A DNA stretch of 64,000 nt, taken from Sphingobacteriia bacterium 28-36-52 (lineage in GTDB: Bacteria; Bacteroidota; Bacteroidia; Chitinophagales; Chitinophagaceae). Positions 8,161 to 16,665 of the stretch are shown here, one piece after another. The notes below the pieces were generated by a model that did not search any database, was not told where the DNA came from, and worked only from the letters and a program-made list of their open reading frames with translations. The position numbers and the translations under genes were made by a program. Location: NCBI GenBank assembly GCA_002281575.1, contig NCGN01000002.1:248001-312000 (forward strand), written 5' to 3'. How positions within the stretch are numbered: position 1 is the first letter of the stretch; each line of letters begins with the position of its first letter.

Positions 8161-9392
8161 AATTTCAACAAGTTCATCAATGGTTTTTCATCAATAAAAT
8201 TTTCTGGTGTAAGGCTTGGGATTTTTTTCTCCGATTGATCAAGCAGTGTTACAATAAGACTTCTGTATAATAACATAGCTGTTGGATTATTCTCTACTAT
8301 TACTGAATATAAACTCAATGGTCTATATGGGACGTCTCCAATTTTGTCTTTATTTAAGTCGTATCCAGTGTATTTATCCCAATAGTTGTATTGAAACTTA
8401 TTCAATAATAAAGTTCCATTAGTACTTACATCAAAAGTATTTTTTAAAAAATTGTTGCTTTGAATGGTATTATCCATACAGTTGGCTTGTATTTTTAGAC
8501 CCCATCCATTATTGCTAAAGGCATTTTTTTCTACGATAGTTCTATTGCAACCATCCATAAAAATAGCCGCCGTATTTTTATTAAATGTATTTCCAGACAA
8601 ATGGCAGTCAGATATTTCTTTTAATAATATTCCATATGCGGCATCCCCCCAATTTTCATTGAAGGTGTTATTCATCATGGTAATTTTTTTTGAAAACATA
8701 ACAGCCACACCTGCTCCATTTCTACTGAATATATTTGTGAAATAAGCATCGTTATTAGAATTCATAAAATGTAAACCATACCTAATATTATCAGTTACCG
8801 TATTTCTCCAGATTACTGAATTATTTACAAATTCAAAATAGATTCCATCTCTGCATCCTTTCATACTATTGCCAATGATTTGTAGACTGTCGCTTTTCCA
8901 ACAGTGTATTCCATTGCCTATAGTTTGTTCTTCTTTTCCAAATGCAATGATTTTATTGTTTTTGATTAAACAGTGGGTGCTGAATTGAATGTATATGCCA
9001 AAAAAGTTATCGTATAATTCATTATCAATGATGGTTACTCTTGTTGCATCATATACTTTAATGCCCCCCGGATCATCTAGGCTTGCATATCCAGAATGCT
9101 GTACTCTCAAGCCACGAATGGTAACATAACTAGATTTAACTGAAAGTACTTCGTATTTTTTATCTCCGTCTAAAATAGGTCTATCTATACCAAACAACGT
9201 AATTGATTTGTTAATAATAATATTGCCTTCTTTGTACAGCCCTTTATGTATATAAACAGTATCCCCACTTTCAGTTTTTTCTAACGCTGCTTTAATCGTT
9301 TTAAAAGAATGATTTGACCCAACGTGTAAGCTTTTGGCAATAAGCGCATATTTGCTAGTTAAGAGTAACAGCGTAATCAATATCCATTTCAT
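8157..9392 (-). CDS. nosD: NosD, periplasmic copper-processing beta-helix protein
   Basis: The start at 9392 gives a 411-residue protein with a signal peptide (KWILITLLLLTSKYALIA). It lies 2 bases after the nosL stop; an ATG 24 bases earlier would add a charged stretch before the signal. The body consists of right-handed parallel beta-helix repeats of the NosD/CASH type (for example VTIIDNELYDNFFGIYIQ, CHLSGNTFNKNTAAIFMDG). It ends with the family-typical WDKYTGYDLNKDKIGDVPYRP block. NosD acts in the periplasm with the NosFY transporter to insert copper and sulfur into NosZ. The ATGA overlap with nosF indicates one operon. Confidence 0.92.
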   Translation of the reverse strand: MKWILITLLLLTSKYALIAKSLHVGSNHSFKTIKAALEKTESGDTVYIHKGLYKEGNIIINKSITLFGIDRPILDGDKKYEVLSVKSSYVTIRGLRVQHSGYASLDDPGGIKVYDATRVTIIDNELYDNFFGIYIQFSTHCLIKNNKIIAFGKEEQTIGNGIHCWKSDSLQIIGNSMKGCRDGIYFEFVNNSVIWRNTVTDNIRYGLHFMNSNNDAYFTNIFSRNGAGVAVMFSKKITMMNNTFNENWGDAAYGILLKEISDCHLSGNTFNKNTAAIFMDGCNRTIVEKNAFSNNGWGLKIQANCMDNTIQSNNFLKNTFDVSTNGTLLLNKFQYNYWDKYTGYDLNKDKIGDVPYRPLSLYSVIVENNPTAMLLYRSLIVTLLDQSEKKIPSLTPENFIDEKPLMNLLKL

Positions 9393-9394
9393 CC

Positions 9395-10399
9395 TTATTT
9401 GTTTATTTGATCCCAAGAAACTGCTTCTACAGAAATTGATTTACCCTTATTTATTGCTGAATCTTTGTTTGAAAATGCAGCCGTATTGCTTCCCATTGGA
9501 CTTTTAATTGTTTCATGACTGATATACCAAGCAGTAGTTGCATCAATTAGTTGATTATTTGCATCATAGTCATTTACAAAAAATTTGTTCATCATAATTT
9601 TTTCGTTCGATTTATTAAATGCAATCATACAGTTTAAGTCGTCAAACTTATAAATCCTTCCCTTGCTACTGATAGTTTCTGCGCCAAACCGAATATCTGC
9701 AACAGTCATTTTACAAAATGCACACTGGTCTTTATTAACTACTAAAGCCTCTGGTTTTACATTAGAGCAAGAGCTAAGTAGCATTACAAATAATATTGTA
9801 GCAGTTGTTTTTTGCTCTATCCATTTTTTAAACCAGCCTGCTTCTACACCTACCGCTATTAAACAAAATAATCCAGCTCCAATGAATAACCATCCCCCCA
9901 TATCGGGGATGGAGTAAGCCCCAAAATTGAGTAACTGTTTAAATCCAATAAGTGGTGGTTGATAAGCCATTCCAGGTACAATAATTGCAGCATTGGGATC
10001 TAGATTATGTCCATAATTGTATTCCCATCTCCAAAAATCAATCATAGCGATTATTCCAAATACAACAAATGCAATGAAGGTACTGTACAATAATTTTCTG
10101 CCGCCTTTTAAACCTGTGAAAAGCATCAATAACGCATAGAAAGCAATAATATAAGGTAAAATAGTAAACTCAATAAAATTCTCTTCATGTAATGTTTGCA
10201 TTCCTATATAATGGTTTAATCCATTTATGATTGCAACGTCACCACCTAATTTATATGAAAATATTTGCAGCCCCAATCCTTCAGGGTATTGTGGCGCGTC
10301 TAATTCAATTCGCCAAATAGGAATAAAAATGGAGATTGCTAAAAATACAGCACTAATCACTAACAACCATTTCGATGTTGTAGATATTTCTTTTCTCAT
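9395..10399 (-). CDS. nosL: NosB-like membrane domain fused to NosL copper chaperone domain
   Basis: This 334-residue protein has two parts. Residues 1-192 form four membrane helices (about 11-28, 77-97, 103-123, 168-188) with a conserved-looking DFWRWEYNYGHNLDP segment. They resemble NosB, the membrane protein found only in clade II nos clusters; the NosB identity is inference. Residues 206-334 form a NosL domain with the Cu(I)-binding motif QCAFCKM (Cys226, Cys229, Met231). Between them, ATILFVMLLSSC keeps the look of a lipoprotein signal ending at Cys211, as if a separate nosL had been joined in frame. No methionine precedes it at a position that would allow independent export. The start is 66 bases after nosZ, past a terminator hairpin. 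Confidence 0.85.
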   Translation of the reverse strand: MRKEISTTSKWLLVISAVFLAISIFIPIWRIELDAPQYPEGLGLQIFSYKLGGDVAIINGLNHYIGMQTLHEENFIEFTILPYIIAFYALLMLFTGLKGGRKLLYSTFIAFVVFGIIAMIDFWRWEYNYGHNLDPNAAIIVPGMAYQPPLIGFKQLLNFGAYSIPDMGGWLFIGAGLFCLIAVGVEAGWFKKWIEQKTTATILFVMLLSSCSNVKPEALVVNKDQCAFCKMTVADIRFGAETISSKGRIYKFDDLNCMIAFNKSNEKIMMNKFFVNDYDANNQLIDATTAWYISHETIKSPMGSNTAAFSNKDSAINKGKSISVEAVSWDQINK

Positions 10400-10419
10400 C
10401 TTAAAAAGTTTAAAAATAA

Positions 10420-10453
10420 AAAAGGAGCAGTGTTGGTCTGAACTGCTCCTTTT
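10420..10453 (-). terminator. Intrinsic terminator between nosZ and the nosB/nosL gene
   Basis: A perfect 12-bp inverted repeat (AAAAGGAGCAGT with ACTGCTCCTTTT) with a 10-base loop lies 12 bases after the nosZ stop. On the minus strand it runs into a T-rich tract. It should end most transcripts coming from nosZ, leaving nosL-D-F-Y and the hemoglobin gene to read-through or a weak internal promoter. Confidence 0.8.
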
Positions 10454-10464
10454 GCTACAAACGA

Positions 10465-12441
10465 TTACTTAGTTTCTGGAACAGGTTTTCCTAAACTAAA
10501 TGTAAGCGGTACATTACTGCCAGCAGGGGAAACCCTAATATAACCCTGCATTTCTTGGTGTAATGCACTACAGAAATCTGTACAGTACATTGGGAACATA
10601 CCAGGTTTTTTTGGAACCCATTTTAATGTGCTTGTTTCGCCAGGCATAATTAATAGTTCTGCATTATCTGCACCTTTAATAGCGAAGCCATGCGGCACAT
10701 CCCAGTCTTGTTCTAAGTTGGTTACATGAAAATATACTTCGTCTCCAACTTTAATACCTTCAATATTGTCTGGTGCAAAGTGAGAACGAATTGATGTCAT
10801 GTAAACATGTATCTTATTTCCATCTCTGGTAACTTTTGCATTTGCTTCACCCATGGTTACATACGGATGCTTGTTTTCAGATAGTTTATATAATTTTAAC
10901 TGACCATTGTTTCTAATAATGTCTGCTGGTGCAGACTGAGCATAGTGTGGCTCTCCAATAGTTGGGTAATCTAAAATCAGTTGCATTTTATCGCCACTGA
11001 TATCATACAATTGTGCACTTTGCGCCAATTCTGGACCAGTAGGTAAATAACGATCTTTGGTAATTTTATTATATGCCACTAAGTATTTAGGAGAAGGTTT
11101 TTTAGTATTTCCTCCAGGAATACTTAAGTGTCCAACAGAATAATATGTTGGCACTCGATCTACCACTTTTAAATCTTTGATATTCCATTTTACTACTTCA
11201 GAAGACACAAAGAAAGAAGTGTATGCATATCCTTTACCATCAAATTCTGTGTGCAATGGTCCTAGACCTGGTTTCTTTACTTCGCCGTATAAAGCTGATT
11301 CATATTTGATTACAGGAATACCTTCGTAATCTCCATCATATGATTTTGATGCAATAGATTGTTGAATTTTATCAAAACTAAATACTGGGATTAAGGCTGC
11401 AAGTTTGCCAGAGCCTACAATATATTCTCCGGTTGGATCCACATCACAACCATGTGGAGACTTAGGACAAGGGATGAAGTAAACGATGTCTTTAAACTCT
11501 TTCACATCTAATACCAATACTTCTTCTTCTATTTTTGAAGTAGCTGTTTGAGTAGATTCGTTCCAAGTATTGTGCGCATACTTGGTTTTCACTTTTTTAC
11601 CCTTTCCGGCTTTAATATATTCTTCTGCTTTTTTCCAATTCACTGCCATAATAAAGTCTTTGTCTTTTTGAGAAGCATTCACTTCTAATAAAGTACTAGC
11701 TTGTTCGGTATTATAGCAGCTAAAGAAAAACCATCCATGAGACTTCCCTTTACCAGCTCTGGCCAAGTCAAAGTTTACACCAGGTGTTTTTAATTGGAAA
11801 GCAACTTTCATTTCACCTGTTTCTTTTGCAACACTCACAAAAGAGATATGACCTTTAAAATTCTTTTTGTATGAATTAATGGCAACATCACCATTGTCTT
11901 CATCAGACGGTACACTAAAACGGGTACCTGCTACAATGTATTCTGAGTTCTCTGTTCCAAATGGTGAACTGTGGTTGCCTGCACTATTTGGGAGTTCTAG
12001 AATTTCAGCAGTTCTAAATGTTTTTAGATCTATTCTTGCTAAACGGGGGGTATTGTTGCCATTGGCGAATACCCATTTACCATCTATTTCACCATTGGTT
12101 TGGCTCATTTCTGTATGGTGTAAATCGTCCCATGGCACAAATCCATGCGAAGTGTTTAACATTGGTTTGGTTTCTTCACTATAACCCCATCCTTTTTCAG
12201 GATCTACAGAGAATACAGGAATTACCCTTAATAAACGGCCACTTGGTAACCCGTAAACACTCATTTGTCCGCTAAATCCACCTGAGACAAAATTGTAGTA
12301 TTCATCGTATTTCCCAGGAGCTACATAGGCTTTGGCAGCTGCATCGCCACTAACTGCACTTCCTGAGTTTTTGGGTTTACATGAATACAATGCAGAAATA
12401 GCAATTATAGCTGCAATAGAAGTTGATTGTATTATTTTCAT
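10465..12441 (-). CDS. nosZ: NosZ, nitrous oxide reductase (clade II, Sec-exported lipoprotein)
   Basis: The protein (658 aa from the ATG at 12441) reduces N2O to N2 in the periplasm. The start at 12441 gives a signal peptide ending in lipobox ALYSC. No twin-arginine motif is present, which marks the clade II (atypical) type. The N-terminal seven-bladed propeller carries CuZ histidine motifs: DDLHHTE, NHSSPFG, SPHGCDVDP, GPLHTEFDG and VGHLSIPGG. The C-terminal cupredoxin domain carries the CuA site CTDFCSALHQEM (Cys620, Cys624, His628, Met631), with His in DVPHGFAI upstream. The usual Trp between the two cysteines is Asp622. It starts 13 bases after the cytochrome c gene. There is no nosR or nosX nearby, as expected for clade II. 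Confidence 0.96.
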   Translation of the reverse strand: MKIIQSTSIAAIIAISALYSCKPKNSGSAVSGDAAAKAYVAPGKYDEYYNFVSGGFSGQMSVYGLPSGRLLRVIPVFSVDPEKGWGYSEETKPMLNTSHGFVPWDDLHHTEMSQTNGEIDGKWVFANGNNTPRLARIDLKTFRTAEILELPNSAGNHSSPFGTENSEYIVAGTRFSVPSDEDNGDVAINSYKKNFKGHISFVSVAKETGEMKVAFQLKTPGVNFDLARAGKGKSHGWFFFSCYNTEQASTLLEVNASQKDKDFIMAVNWKKAEEYIKAGKGKKVKTKYAHNTWNESTQTATSKIEEEVLVLDVKEFKDIVYFIPCPKSPHGCDVDPTGEYIVGSGKLAALIPVFSFDKIQQSIASKSYDGDYEGIPVIKYESALYGEVKKPGLGPLHTEFDGKGYAYTSFFVSSEVVKWNIKDLKVVDRVPTYYSVGHLSIPGGNTKKPSPKYLVAYNKITKDRYLPTGPELAQSAQLYDISGDKMQLILDYPTIGEPHYAQSAPADIIRNNGQLKLYKLSENKHPYVTMGEANAKVTRDGNKIHVYMTSIRSHFAPDNIEGIKVGDEVYFHVTNLEQDWDVPHGFAIKGADNAELLIMPGETSTLKWVPKKPGMFPMYCTDFCSALHQEMQGYIRVSPAGSNVPLTFSLGKPVPETK

Positions 12442-12454
12442 AATTATTGTTTGA

Positions 12455-12946
12455 TTATTTAGTTCCGTCATTTTTACGCATAAACTCTAAAATTTCCCTT
12501 GCATCGGTATCGCTTAAGCCTTGATTGGGCATTCTAACCAAACACAATTCAAGTTGTGCTTGAATTTTAGGATCTTTTTCAATCATTGGATCGGGGTTAG
12601 ATATAAAGTTTAAAATCCAATAGGGAGTGTTTCTTGTGGTTACTCCTTTCCATCCCGGGCCAACCAGTCTTTCTTCGGTTAGTTTATGGCAAGAAGTACA
12701 CTTAGTTGCAGAAATAGCTTCTCCTTTACTAGCCATTGTATTATCAAGTGCCCCCAATATTACATTGGACTCATTAAATTTTCCTTCTCCGCGTTTAGGA
12801 TCATAGTCTGAAGGAGAGGCATTTGTTGCAGCATTTACATCTGAAGCTGCTTCTGTAGATGCTGCTTTTTGACCTCCGCCACCGCAAGCTATAATAGCCC
12901 AACAGAGCGCTGTCATAAGTACAAAAACAATTGGTTTTTTATTCAT
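12455..12946 (-). CDS. Lipoprotein cytochrome c, probable electron donor of NosZ
   Basis: The protein (163 aa) has a lipobox IIAC (Cys21), a low-complexity linker (about 22-60), and one class I cytochrome c domain. The heme motif is CTSCH (Cys83, Cys86, His87), and the sixth ligand is Met139 in RMPNQGLSD. It is the first gene of the nos operon, 13 bases before nosZ, with a Crp/Fnr-like site centred 54 bases upstream. Its place implies that it passes electrons from the quinol or bc1-type complex to the CuA site of NosZ, in place of the NosR or NosC routes seen elsewhere. This role is inference from position. Confidence 0.9.
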   Translation of the reverse strand: MNKKPIVFVLMTALCWAIIACGGGGQKAASTEAASDVNAATNASPSDYDPKRGEGKFNESNVILGALDNTMASKGEAISATKCTSCHKLTEERLVGPGWKGVTTRNTPYWILNFISNPDPMIEKDPKIQAQLELCLVRMPNQGLSDTDAREILEFMRKNDGTK

Positions 12947-12962
12947 AACTGTAAGTTTTGTG

Positions 12963-12970
12963 TAAAGCTA
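12963..12970 (-). promoter_or_regulatory. Probable -7 box of the cytochrome c - nosZ promoter
   Basis: TAGCTTTA on the minus strand matches the Bacteroidota -7 consensus TAnnTTTG at five of its six fixed positions. Transcription from it would begin near 12957, about 42 bases from the centre of the palindrome at 12993-13006. That is the class II activator spacing used by Crp/Fnr proteins. Confidence 0.45.
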
Positions 12971-12992
12971 AAAAAGGCAAAATCCAATGTTT

Positions 12993-13006
12993 ATGATTGC
13001 AGTCAT
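12993..13006. promoter_or_regulatory. Putative Crp/Fnr operator of the nos operon
   Basis: ATGATTGCAGTCAT is a near-perfect palindrome (six of seven pairs) with TGA/TCA cores. It lies 54 bases (centre) upstream of the cytochrome c start and shares 11 of 14 bases with the site before the FAS1 gene at 5654. It is also in front of the divergent PAP2 gene at 13051, which could be influenced as well. Confidence 0.6.
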
Positions 13007-13050
13007 ACTTATAAAAAAGCTTAAACATTATAATCTTCTTATTTTGCAGT

Positions 13051-13689
13051 ATGATTCCATTGTTAACGGTCTTATCTGGTTTGTTTGATTGGCTTATCAA
13101 GGCAGATCAAGAATTATTTTTACTATTAAATACTGTATACACGCATCCCTTTTTAGATGCTGTTTATCCATGGTTTAGAGAAGGCAATACTTGGATGCCT
13201 TTGTATTTATTCATTATTGTATTGGCCTTAGTGAATTTTAAACAAAAAGCTTTTGCCTTTATTTTATTTGCTGTACTTACAGTTGTGTTAACAGATCAAA
13301 TCAGTAGTAGTTTAATAAAGCCTTTTTTTGAAAGGCCTAGACCTTGTAGAGATCCCTATTTGATGAATCAAATTAGAATGCTATTGAATGGTTGTTCGGG
13401 TGGATATAGTTTTACCTCTTCTCATGCTACCAATCATTTTGGGTTTGCTATTTATATTATGTTCACATTAAGTAATATAATTGGGAAGTGGAAGTATGCT
13501 TTTTTAATTTGGGCTGCTGCAATTGCTTATGGTCAAGTGTATGTTGGGGTTCATTACCCATTAGATATTTTTTTTGGCGCTTTGTTAGGGGCATTCATAG
13601 GATTTGTAACTGCCTATTTTCACAACAAGACTGCTGGTATAATAACTTCAGCAGACATACAAAATAGTTTGAGCCATGGTATCCAATAA
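13051..13689 (+). CDS. PAP2 superfamily phosphatase, membrane-bound
   Basis: The protein (212 aa) has about six membrane helices and the three acid-phosphatase motifs in variant form: KPFFERPRP (Lys90, Arg95, Arg97), SFTSSHATNHFG (Ser124, His125) and YGQVYVGVHYPLD (His168, Asp172). The arginine of the third motif is replaced by Gln162. Family members dephosphorylate undecaprenyl pyrophosphate, lipid A or phosphatidic acid at the membrane. The gene overlaps the next glycosyltransferase by 14 bases. Since GT39 enzymes use polyprenyl-phosphate sugars, a role in lipid carrier recycling or lipid A modification is plausible but not shown. Confidence 0.85.
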   Translation: MIPLLTVLSGLFDWLIKADQELFLLLNTVYTHPFLDAVYPWFREGNTWMPLYLFIIVLALVNFKQKAFAFILFAVLTVVLTDQISSSLIKPFFERPRPCRDPYLMNQIRMLLNGCSGGYSFTSSHATNHFGFAIYIMFTLSNIIGKWKYAFLIWAAAIAYGQVYVGVHYPLDIFFGALLGAFIGFVTAYFHNKTAGIITSADIQNSLSHGIQ

Positions 13690-15346
13690 GTTTTTTTATA
13701 CAGTTATTGGAAGTTGTATTACTGTTTACATACTTGGAATGTTCAATATTCCATTAATGGATATTGATGCCTCCCAATATGCTTCTATTAGTAGAGAAAT
13801 GATAGAGCGAAATAGTTTTTTGCAAATTTTTGATCAGGGACAAGATTACTTAGATAAACCACCCTTGTTGTTTTGGTTATCTGCATTTAGTATGCAATTA
13901 TTAGGTGTTTATGATTGGGCATACAGGCTTCCTTCTTTATTAGTATTATTAGCAGGCATTTATGCAACTTATCAGTTTGCTAAAATGCACTATGGCTCAT
14001 CCATTGGTAAATTGAGTGCCATGGTATTGGCTTCATCTCAAGCAGTTTTTTTAATAAGTCACGATGTTAGAACCGATACCATGCTCATGGGTTGGGTAAT
14101 GCTTTCTATATGGCAATTGTCTAAATGGTTTCAACAACAGCGCTGGAGTAATTTTATTTTAGCATTTATTTTTATTGGATGTGGAATGATGACCAAGGGG
14201 CCCATTGCATTGATGGTTCCGGGACTAGCTTTTGCAAGTCATTTTTTATTGCAAAGGAATTGGAAACAGTTTTATAGATGGGAGTATTTAGTTGGCATTT
14301 TAATTATTGCCATCATTTTATTGCCCATGTGTATGGGGCTCTACCAACAATATGATTTGCAGCCTGGAAAATTGATTAATGGCAGACCAATAGAATCTGG
14401 ACTTCGCTTTTATTTTTGGACACAAAGTTTTGGGAGGTATACAGGTGAAAATTTCTATCATGAAATGAGCCATTTCACTTTTTTGTTAGAAAATATGTTT
14501 TGGAGTTTTTTGCCTTGGATTTTTTTCTTTTTGCCTGCATTGTTTTTGGCACTTAAAGAATTGTTTACGCAAAAGATGCGTATTTCTAAGGAGCAAGAAT
14601 TTATTACTACTGGAGGATTTTTATTAACCTATTTAATATTAGCAAGAAGCCAAGCGCAACTACCTCACTATATATTTGTTGTATACCCATTGGCTGCGAT
14701 AATTACAGCAAAATTTTTATATGATTTGTTTTACTTACGAAAAGGGGTGAAATGGGAAAAGCCATTGTACTATTTTCATCTATTTGTTATGGGCCTTCTA
14801 TGGGTGGCCATCATTGCAATAACTGGTTTAGTATTTGTTGAAGTGCCGGTAGTATTTCCAATTTTGGCAATCGTTGGTTTTGGCCTATTTATTTGGGTGG
14901 CTGCTAAAAAAACGGCTCCAATCCCCACACAGCTAATTATTGCACTAATTACGAGTATTGGAGTGAATTTTTTTCTGAGCACTTCTTTTTATCCCCATTT
15001 ATTACAATACCAAATGGGTAATGATGCCGCAAAAACCATAAAATTTAAGAAGCTGAATCCTGCTGAAATTAGTTTGTATGGAATTCACAATAGCAATGCC
15101 CTTCACTTTTACGCAAAACATATATTCCCTTATAAATCCAATAAAGAATTGTTTAGGCTAAATGAAAAAGTACTTACCAGTAAAGACAGTATTGCAGTAT
15201 TTAAAACCCTTTTTCCTTCAACAACCATAGTGCATGAAGGAAATCAGTTTGCAGTTTCTCTATTAACATTGCCTTTTCTAAATCCAACAACTAGACAAGC
15301 AGAGACCCCCCGATATGTTATTTTAGATTTAGATGGCAAGCCCTAG
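13676..15346 (+). CDS. GT39-family (ArnT/PMT-like) membrane glycosyltransferase
   Basis: The protein (556 aa) has about 11-13 membrane helices. The first periplasmic loop carries the family signature MDIDASQYASISREM and the later DKPPLLFWL motif found in ArnT-like and PMT_2 enzymes; the acidic residue in the first loop (IDAS) is the likely catalytic base. Such enzymes move a sugar from a polyprenyl phosphate to lipid A, protein or cell wall. It overlaps the PAP2 phosphatase gene, which suggests that both act on polyprenyl or lipid substrates. The acceptor is unknown. Confidence 0.85.
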   Translation: MVSNKFFYTVIGSCITVYILGMFNIPLMDIDASQYASISREMIERNSFLQIFDQGQDYLDKPPLLFWLSAFSMQLLGVYDWAYRLPSLLVLLAGIYATYQFAKMHYGSSIGKLSAMVLASSQAVFLISHDVRTDTMLMGWVMLSIWQLSKWFQQQRWSNFILAFIFIGCGMMTKGPIALMVPGLAFASHFLLQRNWKQFYRWEYLVGILIIAIILLPMCMGLYQQYDLQPGKLINGRPIESGLRFYFWTQSFGRYTGENFYHEMSHFTFLLENMFWSFLPWIFFFLPALFLALKELFTQKMRISKEQEFITTGGFLLTYLILARSQAQLPHYIFVVYPLAAIITAKFLYDLFYLRKGVKWEKPLYYFHLFVMGLLWVAIIAITGLVFVEVPVVFPILAIVGFGLFIWVAAKKTAPIPTQLIIALITSIGVNFFLSTSFYPHLLQYQMGNDAAKTIKFKKLNPAEISLYGIHNSNALHFYAKHIFPYKSNKELFRLNEKVLTSKDSIAVFKTLFPSTTIVHEGNQFAVSLLTLPFLNPTTRQAETPRYVILDLDGKP

Positions 15347-15375
15347 ACTGCTTATTTTTACTTATTTTTACCAAA

Positions 15376-16665
15376 ATGATGGAATTTTTTCTGATACTTT
15401 TTCTAATTATTGTCAATGGGCTTTTTTCCATGGCTGAAATTGCCTTGGTGTCTGCTAGAAAAGCACGTTTAGAAGGGCAAGCAGCAAAAGGAGATGAGGA
15501 TGCGGCTAAAGCACTTAAATTAGCCAATCATCCGGATACTTTCTTGTCAACGGTTCAAATAGGCATTACATTAATTGGGGTTTTAACAGGTATTTTTTCT
15601 GGAGATAAATTCAAGGAACCATTGGCTGCTTGGCTATCTGGTTTTAGTGGCATGGCGGAGTACAGTACTACTATTTCTACTACCATCATTGTAATTATTG
15701 TTACTTATTTATCACTGGTATTAGGCGAATTGGTGCCTAAGCGTATTGGATTAAGTAACCCAGAAGGGATTGCAAAATCGGTGGCAGGACCAATGCGTGT
15801 TGCAGGTTGGGTTACTTTCCCTTTTATTTGGTTATTGTCTAAGTCTTCACATTTAATAGTGAAACTGCTAAGGATTAAAGCCAACGATAATCAAGTTACC
15901 GAAGAAGAAATTAAAGCAATAATAAGTGAAGGAACCGAGCAAGGGACCATTGAAGAAGCGGAGCAAGAAATTATTGAAAGGGTATTTCATTTAAGTGATC
16001 GTAATATCACTTCTTTAATGACACATAGAAGTGATATTGAATGGTTAGATGGGGAAAAGAAAGTGGGAGAGGTAAGGGCTCAATTGCAAGATATGATTCA
16101 CTCAGTATATCCAGTTTGTGAAGAAGATATTGACCATATTAAAGGAGTTGTTTCTATAAAGGACTTATTTACTGCAGATGAAAATGCAACCATTTTCTCT
16201 ATCATGCGAGCAGCAATGTACGTGCCAGAAAACAATTCTGCCTATCAGGTATTAGAGAAATTCAAGCAGACCAAAATACACCAATGTTTTATTGTAGACG
16301 AATATGGAAGCGTACAAGGATTAATGACCTTAAATGATATTTTGGAAGCGATTGTGGGTGATATTCCTCAAGAGGAAGATGAAGACTATGAAATCATAGA
16401 GCGAGCGGATGGTTCTTACTTAATAGATGCGCAGATTCCATTTTACGATTTCTTGAGCAAATTTGATAAAACAGAATGGATGGAAAAATGGGAGCAAGAC
16501 TTTAATACCCTTGCTGGCTTTATTATACACCATCTAGAAAGAATACCCAAAACCGGAGAAACTTTAGAATGGGAATCTTTCACTTTTGAGATTATAGATA
16601 TGGATAACCATCGAATAGACAAAGTATTGGTTACTACTACAGAAGCTTTAGCCAGCGAAGACTAA
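15376..16665 (+). CDS. CNNM/HlyC-CorC family protein (DUF21, CBS pair, CorC_HlyC domain)
   Basis: The protein (429 aa) shows the standard order: an N-terminal DUF21 membrane domain (about 1-190, with NGLFSMAEIALVSARKARLE and VLGELVPKRIGL), a CBS pair (about 205-330, LMTHRSDIEWLD to GLMTLNDILEAIVGDI) and a C-terminal CorC_HlyC transport-associated domain. Family members are magnesium or cobalt exporters or sensors; the older name hemolysin is misleading. The two adjacent ATGs at 15376 and 15379 are equally possible starts. It follows the GT39 gene by 29 bases and meets the next gene tail to tail with a 4-base overlap. Confidence 0.9.
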   Translation: MMEFFLILFLIIVNGLFSMAEIALVSARKARLEGQAAKGDEDAAKALKLANHPDTFLSTVQIGITLIGVLTGIFSGDKFKEPLAAWLSGFSGMAEYSTTISTTIIVIIVTYLSLVLGELVPKRIGLSNPEGIAKSVAGPMRVAGWVTFPFIWLLSKSSHLIVKLLRIKANDNQVTEEEIKAIISEGTEQGTIEEAEQEIIERVFHLSDRNITSLMTHRSDIEWLDGEKKVGEVRAQLQDMIHSVYPVCEEDIDHIKGVVSIKDLFTADENATIFSIMRAAMYVPENNSAYQVLEKFKQTKIHQCFIVDEYGSVQGLMTLNDILEAIVGDIPQEEDEDYEIIERADGSYLIDAQIPFYDFLSKFDKTEWMEKWEQDFNTLAGFIIHHLERIPKTGETLEWESFTFEIIDMDNHRIDKVLVTTTEALASED

